Shown here: positions 9,789 through 22,568 of the stretch, piece by piece
Position numbering within the stretch: position 1 is the first letter of the stretch
Layout: each line of letters opens with the position of its first letter
Source of the DNA: Mycoplasma testudinis ATCC 43263
GTDB lineage: Bacteria > Bacillota_I > Bacilli_A > Mycoplasmatales > Mycoplasmoidaceae
Direction of reading: 5' to 3'
DNA: 54,616 nucleotides
NCBI RefSeq assembly: GCF_000687795.1
Contig: NZ_JHXT01000009.1
Location: forward strand, 1-54,616
Position numbers and translations under genes: made by a program
The notes under the pieces: generated by a model
Seen by the model: the letters and a program-made list of their open reading frames with translations, nothing else
Told to the model about the DNA's origin: nothing
Databases searched by the model: none

Positions 9789-10055
9789 CTAGATAATTTT
9801 ATTGTCTTCTAGCGACTTTTTAACAGCTTCAATTGCTTGATCTTCGTCTTCACCTTCGAAAATTACTTCAAAGCTATCGCCTTGTTTAACAGCTAAAGCC
9901 ATCAAGTTAATAATAGACTTAGCATCCCCTGTAGCACCTGTTTGAGTTTTGATTGTTGTCTTAGATTTAAATTTAGTGGCCGCTTGGACTAAAAGTGTTG
10001 CTGGGCGTGCATGTAATCCTGTGGGGTCTTTAACTATTGCTTTAAAACTTTTCAT
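9789..10055 (-). CDS. ptsH: Phosphocarrier protein HPr
   Basis: HPr (88 residues) passes phosphate from PEP-charged enzyme I to the sugar-specific EII proteins. The phosphorylated His is in TGLHARPATLLV at residue 15, and the Ser of AKSIINLMAL near residue 47 is the target of HPr kinase in Gram-positive bacteria and mycoplasmas. It is monocistronic: a terminator lies behind it and a divergent gene is upstream. Length and start match the family exactly. Confidence 0.97.
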   Translation of the reverse strand: MKSFKAIVKDPTGLHARPATLLVQAATKFKSKTTIKTQTGATGDAKSIINLMALAVKQGDSFEVIFEGEDEDQAIEAVKKSLEDNKII

Positions 10056-10360
10056 AATAAAATAGCCTTTCGAAAATTGTTGATAGTTACTCCTATTTTA
10101 CCAATTTTTAGTCTTAAAAAAGCAATAACCTCTATGTAAACGAACACAGAGTGTCACCAAAACTGATAAATTTTTACAAACATTACTATGTAATTATTGC
10201 AAATATTATTACCTGAAAAAACTATGAATATTCCCCATAAACTTTAAAGTAAATCGAAATATTAAAAATTATCAGTCAACAATTTAAAGTGAAAGACGTT
10301 TCTGACGCGTTATCTAAAATTAGCAGTATATAATTAATTTGCAAAGGTATGGAGATGCAT
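10056..10360. other. Divergent promoter region between ptsH and the DUF2130 gene
   Basis: No gene is seen. The left end carries the ptsH leader (AAAGG ribosome site). CTCTATGT-(6 bases)-ACACAGAG at 10130-10151 is an 8-bp inverted repeat with one mismatch, possibly an operator for ptsH. At 10329-10334 lies TATAAT, about 20 nt before the GGAG ribosome site of the plus-strand gene, a plausible -10 box; I find no good -35 box. Confidence 0.5.
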
Positions 10361-11866
10361 ATGTCTAAAATAATTAAAACAAGAATTACAGCTGTACAAG
10401 ATCCTGATACTAATCAAACAATTTTTGAACAAGAACTTCTTGAAAGTGCTGATAAAAACGATAAAGTTTTATTAACTTGACTGGAAATTGAAAATGAATT
10501 AAAAAACATTGGTTATAATAATGATTTTATAAGCAAATACACTCAATACGTGAAACAAAATCCTAAGATAAGTGAAGACGATTTTAAGAAAAAATTATTT
10601 TCAGAATATAAAAAAACACCTGAATTTCAAGAAGAAATCCGTCAATTTGACGGAACAAAACTAAAATTAGAAAATGAAGTTAAAAGATTGACTGAGTTAA
10701 CGTATTCCAAAGATGCGGAAAAGAGAATTTTGGAAGATCAAAAATTTCAAATTTTTAAACAAATGGATGAGTTAAAGAAAAATTACGAAGAAAAAATAAA
10801 TAGTTTGCTGCAAAAACATGAAGAAACATTCGCATTGAAAGTTAAGTCAAAAGAAGAAGAACTAAAAAATAAATCTCAAGAAGAAATTAATAATTACAAA
10901 TTAGAAGTTGCTAGACTAGAACAGGAATTAAAAACAATTAAGTCTCAACAAGAAACCGAATTAAAAGCCAAAGAAGAAATTTTACAAGCACAAATAAAAA
11001 GCACAAAAGCTGAAATTGAAAAAACAAAACTTGAAGAAATTGCAGAAAAAAATGAAAAACTCAACATATTACAAAAACACATTGATGAGTTAGAAAGAAA
11101 TAAAAAAGTTCTCAATATCAAGCGAGTTGGGGAGAATTTAGAAAACTGGGTTGAAAACCAAGTTAATGAAAGTTTTCTAAACAACGAAAAATACACTTTT
11201 GAAAAAATTAATATTTCAAAAGAAGGAACAAAAGCAGATTTTTTGTTTAAAACCTTTGACAGCGAAATTTCAGACAAAAATAAAAATTTATTGACAAGTG
11301 CAGTAATTGAGGTTAAAAGTGAAACTGTCGATGCTGAAAATAAGAAAAAAAATAAAGATCACATTGATAAGCTTATTAAAGACCGTGATAAAGAAGGCGC
11401 TGAGTACGGGATATTAGTTTCTGAACTTGAGTTGGATTCAGAAGATGGAAATTTCTTAATTAAAAAATCAGGAAATGAATCTAATATATTTATTGTTCGA
11501 CCCCAATATTTAGTATCTCTATTATCTTTATTACAAAATTTTTCATATAAGGGGAGAGATTTAAAATTAAAAGATCTTAAGTTCCGTAAGAAACAGGAAA
11601 TATTACAAGATTTCAATGATTTAAAAAACGGTATTTTAGAAGTCACCTTCAAAAATATCCAAAACAATTTTGATAAAATTCAAAAACAAGCAAACAATAT
11701 TAAAGATAATGCTGCTGCCATCTCGAAAGATGCTGAAATCATCTTGGGTTCTATCCAAGTTATAGTAGAAACCCATTTTGAAACAGCTAAGAATAAGTTA
11801 AATAAGTTTACTCCATTAAAACTCAGTAGAATGGGGTTAACGGATGAATTAGACGAAGAAGAATAA
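10361..11866 (+). CDS. DUF2130 coiled-coil protein
   Basis: The 501-residue protein has an N-terminal segment of about 60 residues, a long Lys/Glu-rich coiled coil (about 80-265), and a C-terminal DUF2130 domain: the block around KRVGENLENWVENQVNESF, then IEVKSE and a KLIKDRDKEGAEYGILVS segment, then IFIVRPQYL. This domain has been related to PD-(D/E)xK folds, but no activity is established to my knowledge. Of two candidate starts (10355 and 10361, the sequence reads ATG-CAT-ATG) I choose the second, because GGAG at 10351-10354 is then 6 nt away. One Trp is TGA. It is convergent with tatD. Confidence 0.85.
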
Positions 11867-11875
11867 AGCTTAAAG

Positions 11876-12661
11876 TTATTTTTTTAAGAAAATTTTACAA
11901 GCATTTTTAAATGTTGTTTCTGCCACTATTTCCGGATTCAAATTTTTTAATAAACCAATTTGTTTAATTGTGTATTCAACGTACGAAGGTTTGTTCGTTT
12001 TTCCTCTAAATGGTGCTGGTGTCAACCACGGTGAATCCGTTTCTACCATTAACTTTTCTAAAGGTAAAATTTTTACAGCCTCCTGAAAAGGAACAGCATT
12101 TTTAAATGTAACAATCCCCGGAATTGAAAAATAAAAATTTAGTTCTTTAAGTTCACTAAGTATTTTGTTAGAAATTTCAACTCCTTCGCTAAAGCAATGA
12201 AAAATAATTGGAACACTTGGCTTGTGTAATTTTAGAAAATCAATAATTTCGTAATGAGCATCTCTGATATGCAACATTAAAGGTAATTTAAAATCAAGTG
12301 CTATTTGCATTTGCATCAGTAAAAATTTATATTCTAAATCTACATATTTTTTGGTGTAATGAAAATCTAATCCGCACTCACCAATAGCAACAATCTGATT
12401 TTGATATTGATGACATCATAACCTAAATGTTTTTTCAACTTCTTCGTAATTGTGGGTTTGAACGTCATTGGGGTGGATTGCTACGCAAGCCTTAATAAAA
12501 TCGTAATTAAGTGAATACTCAATAGCCTTCTTTGAAGAGGCAAGATCAAAACCTACAACGTTCATTAGCATTTCTTTTTCTTTTGCTTCTTGAAAAACTT
12601 CTTCATTAACATTTGATAAAGGGTCAACCATTAAATGACAATGCGTATCGTAAAGTCTCAT
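11876..12661 (-). CDS. tatD: TatD-family metal-dependent deoxyribonuclease
   Basis: The 261-residue TIM-barrel hydrolase starts with the metal-binding YDTHCHL, and continues with IGECGLDFHY (metal ligand Glu), LMLHIRDAH, FHCFSEG and the closing ETDSPWLTPAPFRG, all canonical. TatD proteins are 3'-5' exonucleases with a likely role in DNA repair or turnover. The ATG at 12661 is 2 nt after the mnmE stop, with AGGA in the end of mnmE as ribosome site. One TGA is read as Trp. The mnmE-tatD order matches the M. genitalium group. Confidence 0.95.
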
Positions 12662-12663
12662 TT

Positions 12664-14013
12664 TTATTTTCCTAAACAAAAAGTTTTAAAAATTTCACTA
12701 ATAAGATCATAATCTTGAATTTCACCAACAATTTTAAGTAAATCCTCATTAGCTTGTTTCAATGGTTCAATAATCAAATCTAAATAAGGTTTTAGTTTGA
12801 GTAATTTAATAAATTCTTCCAAATGCAAAATACAACTACGTGCTAAATTTAGTTGCCATTCTCTATTGAAAATCAAGGCATCAGTATCATTTAATTGTTC
12901 CTGTTTTAGTAACATTTCTAAATAGCTTAATAATTGGGAAATCTCATTTTGCTTTGCACTAATTTGGATGACGTCATTCTTTTTATTTGTAGTTTTTTGT
13001 TTAACTAAGTCTTTTTTGTTTTGACAAATCACATATTTCTTATTTTTTTGTTTCAAATAAGATATTAAATCGAGCTCATCTTTAGATACTTTTTTGCTAA
13101 CATCCGTTAAAAATATAACTAAGTTTGCTTCGTCAATGGTCTTATATGTTTTTATAATCCCCATTTTTTCTAGTTGGGAACGGTGTTTGTGAATTCCTGC
13201 TGTGTCTAAGAAACTTACGGGAAACCCGTTGAACTCTGTTTGTGCTTCGACAACATCTCTAGTAGTCCCTGCTTGCGACGAAACCAGTGCACGGTCCTTC
13301 TTTAATAAAGCATTTAAAAGGGATGATTTCCCCACATTAGGTCTTCCTATAATTGCAATTTTAAATCCTGAATCTAAAGATATTATTTTAGAGGATTTAA
13401 TAATTACGTTTTCTAAAACCTTTTTTATTTCTGTGGCTTGTTTATCAAAGATTTTAAAATCTTTGGTTACATCCTCAAATTCTGGGTAATCTATTAATAC
13501 TTCAATAGATCCAATTAACTTAAAAATTTCATTTTGTAAATTTTTCAATTTTAATGAGGTTTTCCCAAGAATTGAATCAAGCGCTAGTGAACGTACGAAA
13601 GGATTTTTTGTCTTTACTAAAACATCTACAGCGGCCGCTTGAGTCAAATCTATTTTATTATTCATAAACCCTCGTTTTGTAAATTCACCAGGAGTTGCTA
13701 AATCTGCTCCATTTTGGGACAACAATCTAAATATTTCATTAACAATTTGCATATTCCCGTGGCAATTTATTTCAACTAAATCTTCACCAGTATATGTTTT
13801 TGGAGACAAAAATTTCATCAAAAGAACATCATCTATTTCTTGTTTTTTTTGAAAGTTATAAATCGTGTTTCTTTCAATAGAAAAATGTTTCTTTTCAATT
13901 TTTTGCTTACAAACTTTCTGTAATATACAAAAAGTTTTAGGACCAGAAACACGAATTATATGAATCGCACCCATTCCGGGAGCTGTGGCTAACGCATAAA
14001 TTGTTTTAACCAT
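12664..14013 (-). CDS. mnmE: tRNA modification GTPase MnmE
   Basis: MnmE (449 residues) acts with MnmG to add carboxymethylaminomethyl or related groups to U34 of certain tRNAs. The N-terminal folate-binding domain (ATAPGMGAIHIIRVSG), the inserted G domain with GRPNVGKSSLLNALL, AGTTRD, DTAGIH and NKKD, and the C-terminal FCLGK (usually FCIGK; its Cys is needed for activity) are all present. Its ATG overlaps the end of holB by 8 nt, which points to translational coupling. Confidence 0.97.
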   Translation of the reverse strand: MVKTIYALATAPGMGAIHIIRVSGPKTFCILQKVCKQKIEKKHFSIERNTIYNFQKKQEIDDVLLMKFLSPKTYTGEDLVEINCHGNMQIVNEIFRLLSQNGADLATPGEFTKRGFMNNKIDLTQAAAVDVLVKTKNPFVRSLALDSILGKTSLKLKNLQNEIFKLIGSIEVLIDYPEFEDVTKDFKIFDKQATEIKKVLENVIIKSSKIISLDSGFKIAIIGRPNVGKSSLLNALLKKDRALVSSQAGTTRDVVEAQTEFNGFPVSFLDTAGIHKHRSQLEKMGIIKTYKTIDEANLVIFLTDVSKKVSKDELDLISYLKQKNKKYVICQNKKDLVKQKTTNKKNDVIQISAKQNEISQLLSYLEMLLKQEQLNDTDALIFNREWQLNLARSCILHLEEFIKLLKLKPYLDLIIEPLKQANEDLLKIVGEIQDYDLISEIFKTFCLGK

Positions 14014-14836
14014 TTTTTTGGCATCTTTCTATAACTCTAATTATTTGCCAAAACATCGCGCTCCGAATTGGATTTAATTTTAAATCATTCGATAATCTGA
14101 CTAATACGTCCCAACAAGTAATGTCAAGATTAACTATCAAATAATTTAAAACTAGTTGAATTTGGCGAAAGCTTAAACTTTTAAATTTTTCAAATATAGC
14201 ATTTAATTCTTCAAGACTTTTTTTTGTATTTAAAAAGCGAAAACTTAGTTCTGAAACTTCACTAAAAGTATTGTCTTTTAAAGCAGCTAAAGCGTCATCA
14301 ATTGTTCAATATATATCGGTGAGACTTTTTATATCTGCTTTTTTTAGATTGTATTTGATTGCTGTTTGAGATCAATCGAAATTATTCTTTTTTAATAATA
14401 CTCGTTGACAACGACTAGTTATTGTTTGTGGAATAACTAATTGGTTACGTGTAGTCAAAATCGCATAAGTATTGTTTGGGGGTTCTTCCAAAAATTTAAG
14501 TAACGCATTAACAGCCTGACTTGAAGCTAATTCAATTTGATGAATAATATAAACTTTTTTATTGCCTCTTTCTAAACCCATTCGTAAGAAACGGTTTTGA
14601 ATTTCGATGATCCGATCTTTTGAAATTGTTTCAACGCTGCCATCAACATCTATTATGTCGTAATATAAATTATTTTTTATCTTAGTACAATTCTCACATG
14701 CATCACATGATTTGTTTTCAATTTTAGAAGTACATACAATGGATTTTAAATAAGCAGTTAAAAATGGCGTCAGATAACTCCCCTGGCTTTCTGTTATTAA
14801 AATCGCATGTGAGTGATGCTGTAAGTTAAATTCCAT
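14006..14836 (-). CDS. holB: DNA polymerase III delta-prime subunit
   Basis: This is the 276-residue clamp-loader delta-prime-like protein. The Cys cluster CTSKIENKSCDACENC fits a zinc module, and SSQAVNALLKFLEEPP followed by TSRCQ (SRC motif) is typical of clamp-loader subunits. The P-loop is degenerate (ITESQGSYL), as expected for delta-prime, which does not hydrolyse ATP. The C-terminal half holds several TGA Trp codons and is weakly conserved. It sits between tmk and mnmE, which is the common order. It starts 2 nt after the tmk stop. Confidence 0.92.
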
Positions 14837-14838
14837 AA

Positions 14839-15518
14839 TTATTTGTAATGCTTAGTAATGACTTCTTTCATTTTAACAAAAACATCGCTATATACCTTTT
14901 CTTCTGATTGACTAGCATCAATAACTATCGCCCGTTTTTTATGTTTATTAATCATAGTGGTATAAGAGTCGTAAACGCGTTGGTGAAAATCAATTTCAAG
15001 TTGGTCTAAACGGTCTGGATTATCGCGGTTTTTTTTAATACGATTTAAACCCTCGTAGGGTTTAACCATTAAAAAGAAAATATAATCAGGTTTTATTCCT
15101 TGTGTAGCAAAACTATTAATATCTGATACTAATTTTTCTCCTAGTTGTCTTCCCGCACCTTGATACGCAATCGAAGAATCTACATAGCGATCACAAATTA
15201 AAACATTACCATTCTTCAAATGTTCCAGTCCTTCTCCATGAAAAAGTTCAGCCCTGCTAGCTGCAAATAAAAAAGCTTCAGTAATTGAAAGCATGTCGCT
15301 TTTTACAGATAACAACAAATCGCGAATTTTATCTCCTATTGGTGTTCCACCCGGTTCTCTTTTGAAAATAAATTCAATCGGTTTGTTATCTTTTTTTTGA
15401 CAAAGTTTTTTTTCGATTGTAAAGTAATCAAAAATTTCTTTTTGAAGTCGTTTTAAAACAGAACTCTTACCAGATCCATCAGGTCCTTCAAACGAAATAA
15501 AAAGTCCTGGAAGACTCA

Positions 15519-15519
<1 letters not shown>
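14839..15519 (-). CDS. tmk: Thymidylate kinase
   Basis: Tmk (226 residues) phosphorylates dTMP to dTDP. The P-loop FEGPDGSGKSSVLKRL, the DR-Y substrate motif (ICDRYVDSSIAYQGAGR), and FKREPGGTPIGDKIRDLLL are all canonical. The ATG overlaps the serS stop (TAATG), a sign of translational coupling. Together with tdk at 41219-41881 it covers thymidine salvage to dTDP. The lid region contains KKNRDNPDRLDQ. Confidence 0.97.
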
Positions 15520-16790
<1,271 letters not shown>

Positions 16791-16830
16791 AACTATCTTC
16801 TTTCTATTTTCTTATAATTTTAAAACGGTT

Positions 16831-17556
16831 TTAATATCTTCAACGTTTTGTAGAAAACATCAAGCGTCGCAACTGTTTTCCCATATATTTAATCACTGAA
16901 TAAAAATTTTTAAAAGTGGATTCTCCAGCAATTCGGTTTTCAATAACAACAGGTAATTCAGCAAAAGTCATTTTCTTAACCCGAATGGCATAAGCAATCG
17001 TAGACGGCTCCACTTCAAATTTTTCATACTCTAAATATGCTTCGTAAAACTTTGAACTAAAAACTCTTAATCCATTAGTAGGGTCAGTAATTTTTTTTGA
17101 TGTTTGTTTTTCAAAATAATGCATAAAAACTTTTCTAGCAATTTCTTTTAAAACATTTTGATGGCGTAATTTTTTGGATTCGTGTAAAAACCGCGATCCA
17201 CTTACAATATCGAGATCGTTCGTAATTGCATAGTTTGCCAAAAACAGCAAATCCTCTGGTCGGTGTTGACAATCTGCATCATATTGTGCGACAAATTTAT
17301 ATCCGTGCTTTTTAGCATAAATCATCCCTGATCGAAGAGCACCAGATAAACCTTTATTTTTACTATGATTGATTAAATTAAATCCGTGATCTTCACAAAT
17401 TTTCTTTGTTTCATCTGTCGAAGCGTCATTAATGATTACATAATCAAAACTAACAACAGCTTGCAATTTTTTAACAGCGTGTACAATACATTCTGCTTCA
17501 TTATAAGCCGGAATTATAACCAACAAGCTGTGTTTATCACGTTTTGTAGTTCACAT
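16831..17556 (-). CDS. Family 2 glycosyltransferase (polyprenol-phosphate/glycolipid type)
   Basis: The 241-residue cytoplasmic GT-A enzyme has LLVIIPAYNEAECI, the nucleotide-sugar motif YVIINDASTDET, the metal-binding QYDADCQH (DxD type) and TDPTNGLRVF. The set is close to dolichol/undecaprenyl-phosphate sugar transferases (DPM1-like) without a membrane domain; in mollicutes such enzymes often make glycolipids. The ATG at 17556, in frame through one TGA, precedes IIPAYNE by the normal distance, and the frame also passes a TGA near the end, stopping at TAA 16831. It lies between gyrA and serS. Substrate unknown. Confidence 0.85.
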
Positions 17557-17567
17557 AACACTAAACT

Positions 17568-20177
17568 TTACATATCTGAATTTTCGGGTTTATTTTCATC
17601 GTTAGATGAATTTTCGTTGATAGGCTCAGATAAATCAGCAATGTTATTACTATCAGCTGGTTGAGAAACACTATTTGCTGTCTCTACATTTTCTTGATTA
17701 TTGGGTTCATCTAATGAAGACTGCTTTTCAAAAATTGCTACAGTTTGCAATTTTTCATTTCCTTTAAGATTAAACAATTTAACCCCTGAAGCAGATCTTC
17801 CTGTTTGACTTACTGAATTTAAATGAATCCGAATAATTTTTCCGGATGTAGAAATCATCAATAAATCTTCATCACCTTGAACCAAATTAGTTGAAATTGC
17901 TTTCCCTGTTCTTACGTTAGTTTTTAAAGTTACAACACCTTGTGATCCACGGTTTGTTAATCTGTATAAGTCGCGGTTTGTAACTTTTCCAATTCCATTT
18001 TCACCAATTGATAAAACTAAATCTCCGTTTGATGACGAAGACAAACCAATTACATTGTCTTTAGTTGGATCTAAACGAACTCCGCGAACTCCGGCGGCTG
18101 TTCGCCCCATTGCCCGAACATCGATTTCTTTGAAGCGGACCATTTTTCCATTAGAAACGCCGATGTAAATTTCATTATCACCGGTTGTTTTAATAACTGA
18201 GAATAAATTATCTCCATCATTTAAACTAATTGCTATTTTCCCGTTCCGGTTAATTCGTTCAAACTCTGCTAAATTAGTTCGTTTAACTACACCTTTTTGA
18301 GTACAGTAAAAGAAGAATCCTTCTTGATACCCATCAACAGAAAGTAAGGATTGAATTTTTTCATCTTTGTCAATGTCAATAATATTTACTGCTGGAATTC
18401 CTTTTGAAATTCGAGATCCTACAGGAACCTGGTGGGTTCTAATTCGGTAGACTTTTCCTTTATCAGTAAAAAACAATAAATCTGAGTGGGTAGAACAAAT
18501 TAATAATTTGCTAACGTCGTCATCTTCATGAGTATTCATTCCTTTAACACCAACACCACCCCGATTTTGGGATTTATATGTATCAACAGGAATTCTTTTC
18601 AAATAACCTAATGCAGACATAGTAATAACTACATCTTCTACTGGAATTAAATCTTCGTCTTCAATTGATGATGAGGCGCCATAAATAATTTCCGTTTTTC
18701 TGACATCACCATAGCGTTTAGCTATTTCATCTAATTGTTGGCTAATAATTCTTAATTTATGATCGATGTTTTTTAAAATGTCTTCAAAATCTTTAATTTG
18801 TGCAAGCAAATCAGTTAACTCGGATTGAAGTTTTTCCCGCTCTAATCCACTTAAATTCCTCAAACGCATTTCTAAAATAGCTTTTGCTTGGATTTCAGTT
18901 AAAGAGTATTTTTCCATTAATTGTTTCGTAGCTACTTCATTATTGGCCGCTTCGCGAATTAATTTAATAATAGGGTCTATATTTTTTGTAGCAATCACAA
19001 GACCTTCTAAAATATGAGCCCGTTCTTTTGCTTTTTGTAACTCATATTCTGTTTTTCGAGTTAAGACTTCTATTTGGTGTTCCAAATAAATTTCAAGCGC
19101 TTGCTTAATATTTAAAAGTTTTGGTTCACCCTTAACAAGTGATAACAAATTAACGTTAAAATTTGTTTGTAATTGAGTGGTTTTGAATAATTGATTTAAT
19201 AAAACTTCTGGAACAACATCACGTTTAGTTTCTATCACCAACCGGATTCCTTCGCGTGAAGATTCATCTCTTAAATCAGCAATCCCTTGTAATTGTTCAG
19301 TTTTAACTAACTCAGCTATTTTTTCAATTAATGTTGCTTTGTTCACCATGTATGGAATCTCGGTCACAATAATTGAAGCTTTGCCGTTTGCATGAGTTTC
19401 AATGTGAGCCTTGGAACGAACCGTTACAGTTCCTCTTCCGGTTGCAAAATAATCTGCAATCCCTCGTTCGCCTAAAATTTCACCAGCAGTTGGAAAATCA
19501 GGACCATGAATTACTTTTCTTAATTCTTCAGTAGTAACATCTTTATTACTAATTAATAATTTAACCCCTTCAACAAGTTCACGCAGATTGTGAGGAGGTA
19601 CGTTTGTAGCCATACCGACAGCAATCCCTGAAACTCCGTTAGCTAGCAAATTAGGAAATAAAGCCGGTAAAACTAATGGTTCTCTTTCGGTGGCATCATA
19701 ATTGTCGATAAAATCCACTGTATTTTTATCAATGTTTCTCAACATTTCAGCAGCTATTTTTGACAATCTTGCTTCTGTATACCGAGATGCAGCAGCGCTG
19801 TCACCATCGATTGATCCAAAGTTTCCGTGGCCATCAATTAACATATATCGCATCGAAAAGTCTTGAGCCATCCGCACCATGGTTTCGTAAATAGCAGAAT
19901 CTCCGTGCGGGTGAAATTTACCCATTACATCTCCGACAATACGTGCGGATTTTTTGTAGGGTTTGTCGTATGTCATTCCCCCGACATGAGCTCCGTATAA
20001 AATCCGTCGGTGAACTGGTTTTAATCCGTCACGAGCGTCAGGTAATGCCCGAGCCACAATAACAGACATGGCATATTCCATGAATGATTCTTCAAGTTCA
20101 GAAGAGATTGATGTTTCTTTTACAGTTGACTTTTCAAGAGCATTACGAATTTCGTCTTTTATATCATTTGGTTTCAT
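17568..20177 (-). CDS. gyrA: DNA gyrase subunit A
   Basis: GyrA (869 residues) carries the DNA-cleaving Tyr in [13 protein letters not shown] (about 120-132) and the quinolone-determining region around PHGDSAIYE. The C-terminal beta-pinwheel contains [10 protein letters not shown], a GyrA-box sequence (consensus QRRGGKG) that separates gyrase from topoisomerase IV. After the pinwheel there is an acidic, Asn/Ser/Pro-rich tail of about 50 residues. gyrB lies 14 nt upstream in the same operon. Length is typical plus the tail. Confidence 0.97.
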   Translation of the reverse strand: MKPNDIKDEIRNALEKSTVKETSISSELEESFMEYAMSVIVARALPDARDGLKPVHRRILYGAHVGGMTYDKPYKKSARIVGDVMGKFHPHGDSAIYETMVRMAQDFSMRYMLIDGHGNFGSIDGDSAAASRYTEARLSKIAAEMLRNIDKNTVDFIDNYDATEREPLVLPALFPNLLANGVSGIAVGMATNVPPHNLRELVEGVKLLISNKDVTTEELRKVIHGPDFPTAGEILGERGIADYFATGRGTVTVRSKAHIETHANGKASIIVTEIPYMVNKATLIEKIAELVKTEQLQGIADLRDESSREGIRLVIETKRDVVPEVLLNQLFKTTQLQTNFNVNLLSLVKGEPKLLNIKQALEIYLEHQIEVLTRKTEYELQKAKERAHILEGLVIATKNIDPIIKLIREAANNEVATKQLMEKYSLTEIQAKAILEMRLRNLSGLEREKLQSELTDLLAQIKDFEDILKNIDHKLRIISQQLDEIAKRYGDVRKTEIIYGASSSIEDEDLIPVEDVVITMSALGYLKRIPVDTYKSQNRGGVGVKGMNTHEDDDVSKLLICSTHSDLLFFTDKGKVYRIRTHQVPVGSRISKGIPAVNIIDIDKDEKIQSLLSVDGYQEGFFFYCTQKGVVKRTNLAEFERINRNGKIAISLNDGDNLFSVIKTTGDNEIYIGVSNGKMVRFKEIDVRAMGRTAAGVRGVRLDPTKDNVIGLSSSSNGDLVLSIGENGIGKVTNRDLYRLTNRGSQGVVTLKTNVRTGKAISTNLVQGDEDLLMISTSGKIIRIHLNSVSQTGRSASGVKLFNLKGNEKLQTVAIFEKQSSLDEPNNQENVETANSVSQPADSNNIADLSEPINENSSNDENKPENSDM

Positions 20178-20191
20178 TACTATATCCTGTC

Positions 20192-22147
20192 CTAGAAGTC
20201 AATGTTTCTGACGTTTTTAGCGTTCTTTTCGATAAATTGTTTTCGAGGCAAAACTTCATCGCCCATTAATAATGAAAAAGCTTTATCTGCAATTGCAGCA
20301 TCTTCAATGCTTACTTTTAAAAGAACTCGTTTTTCTGGATCCATTGTCGTTTCCCACAATTGAATCGCATCCATTTCCCCTAAACCTTTATATCTTTGCA
20401 AATCGTATTTTTGAGTTGGGTTTTTCCGTTTTCATTCTTCAAGTTCTATTTCCGAATGCATGTAAATGTTCGTCTTTCCATAACCAACTTTAAATAACGG
20501 TGGTTGGGCAATAAAAACATGTCCTTTTTCTAATAAAGGTTGCATGTAACGGAAAAAGAAAGTCAATAACAAAATTCGGATGTGTGCACCATCGACATCG
20601 GCATCGGTCATAATAATTATTTTGTTATAACGAATTTTTTCTAAATCAAATTCTGGATTAATTCCCGCGCCAATTGCAGTTACCATGGTTGAAATTTCGG
20701 CGTTTTCAAATATTCGTTCAAGTTTAGCTTTTTCCACATTCAAGATTTTTCCCCGTAAAGGTAAAATTGCTTGAAAGTATCGGTTTCTTCCCATTTTAGC
20801 TGAACCACCTGCCGAATCTCCTTCGACAATAAATACTTCTGAGATCGATGCATCTCTGGTAGAACAGTCTGCTAGTTTTCCTGGAAGAGATCCAGAATCA
20901 AAAGGAGACTTTCGTCTAGTTAAATCTCTAGCTTCTTGTGATTTTTTTCTAGCTTCCATTGCAAGAAGTGCTTTTTTAATGATTAAAACACTTTCTTCAG
21001 GGTTTTCTAACATAAAGCGTTCGAAGATATCACCCACAACTTGAGATGTGAAAGAACGCACTTCAGTATTTCCAAATTTTCGTTTGGTTTGTCCCTCGTA
21101 TTGTGGGTTTGGGTGTTTCACTGAAATTACTGCCGTTAAACCTTCACTAACATCTTCTTTCGATATTTTTTCATCACCCTCTTTTAAAAATTTCTTTTCA
21201 AGAGCATATTTGTTAATAATTTTAGTGATGGCAAATCTAAAACCATCTTCGTGAGTTCCTCCCTCAGTAGTATTAATGTTATTACAGAAACTATAAATTG
21301 AGTTGTTGTATGTTTTGTTGTATTGGAAAGCTACTTCGACTTTTACACTATAGACATCATTGTTGTTTGGGGCTTTAACGTTATCTTCTTTTTCGCCATA
21401 AATAATTGAAGCTATTAAGGGTTCTTTTTCTGAGTTTAAATACTCAATATATTCTTTTATACCACCTTCATAATGTCATTCGTTTGTAGTTTCTTTACCA
21501 ACACGTTTATCTTCAAAGATAATTTTCAAGCCTTTATTCAAAAAAGCTAGTTGTTGTAAACGACTTTGAATCCCGTTTGAATCGTATTCTCATTTTTCCA
21601 TGATTGAATAATCTGGCTTATATTCGATCATTGTCCCGGTTTTATGCTCTTTAAGTTCATCAATAACTTTTAAATCTTCAAGTGGCAAACCACCATCTTT
21701 AAATTCCATAAAAAACACTTTCATGTCTCGATAAACTCAGATTTTGAAAGAAGAACTTAAGGCGTTAACAACTGAAGCACCAACACCATGTAGCCCTCCA
21801 GAAACTTTATAAGAGTTGTTATCGAATTTACCACCAGCGTGTAAAACTGTTAAAACTGTTTCAACTGTAGATTTTCCGGTTTTGGGGTGAAGGTCAGTGG
21901 GTATTCCCCGACCATTGTCTTCTACCCGAATTCATTCGTCATCTAAAATGGTTACTTTTACAGTATCTGCAAATCCACCCATAACTTCGTCAACCGCATT
22001 ATCTACGATTTCCCAAATCATGTGGTGTAATCCTTTTTCTCCGGTTGAACCGATATACATACCAGGTCGTTTTCGAACAGCCTCTAATCCTTCAAGGACT
22101 TTAATATTATCGGCATTATAGCTTTCAATTTCTTTAGTTTTAGCCAT
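20192..22147 (-). CDS. gyrB: DNA gyrase subunit B
   Basis: The 651-residue GHKL ATPase subunit of gyrase shows [12 protein letters not shown] and [15 protein letters not shown] in the N-terminal ATPase domain, and the Toprim [19 protein letters not shown] and [12 protein letters not shown] motifs in the C-terminal half, ending [10 protein letters not shown]. Many Trp codons are TGA, which is why only pieces are open under the standard code. It precedes gyrA by 14 nt and follows the S4-domain gene by 41 nt. The order dnaN ... gyrB, gyrA is common at bacterial origins. Confidence 0.97.
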
Positions 22148-22188
22148 AGCAAACCCTTTCTAAATCCGTATCAAATAATTCAACAAAA

Positions 22189-22401
22189 CTAACAATTTAC
22201 TTGATATGATTCGTTTTCTATTTCAATTATGTCTCCGTCGTATAACTTTCGCCCCCGACGTTTTTCAATTTCTTTATTAACAGTAATTTGATGAGTAGAA
22301 ATAAAAGCCTTTACTTCTCCACCACTCGAAATTTTATTAATAAGTTTAAGCAATTGCCCAAGCGTAATAAATTTTGTTTTTAATTTGACTATCTGGTTCA
22401 T
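22189..22401 (-). CDS. S4-domain RNA-binding protein (YaaA/RlbA-like)
   Basis: This 70-residue protein is almost entirely an S4 domain: FITLGQLLKLINKISSGGEV, a KAF segment, then VNKEIEKRRGRKLYDGDII, where the VN and RRGRKLYDGD motifs contact RNA. B. subtilis has a similar small gene (yaaA) between dnaN and recF/gyrB; here it is likewise just before gyrB. No recF is present. The start at 22401 has the ribosome site GAGG 8 nt upstream, and TATAAT-like sequences lie before that. It probably heads the gyrB-gyrA transcript. Confidence 0.85.
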   Translation of the reverse strand: MNQIVKLKTKFITLGQLLKLINKISSGGEVKAFISTHQITVNKEIEKRRGRKLYDGDIIEIENESYQVNC

Positions 22402-22479
22402 TGGACCTCAATTTATATATAATATATAATATTATATCATCTATCAGGTTTTATAAATAGGCAAACCATTATAAAACGC

Positions 22480-22536
22480 AAAATAAAAGCCGCCAAGCCA
22501 CAAAAAAACCTTGGATAACCATCTTTAAGGTTTTTG
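22480..22536 (-). terminator. Hairpin behind the DNA methyltransferase gene
   Basis: AAAAACCTT (minus strand) pairs with AAGGTTTTT across a 14-nt loop, beginning about 33 nt after the methyltransferase stop. Downstream on the minus strand comes a GC patch (GGCGGC) and a TTTTATTTT run. GGCGG here could also pair with CCGCC in the last codons of the methyltransferase gene, giving a larger alternative fold. It separates that gene from the yaaA-gyrB-gyrA transcript. Confidence 0.5.
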
Positions 22537-22568
22537 TAAAACAAAGCCTGTAAATTAATTGAATAGTT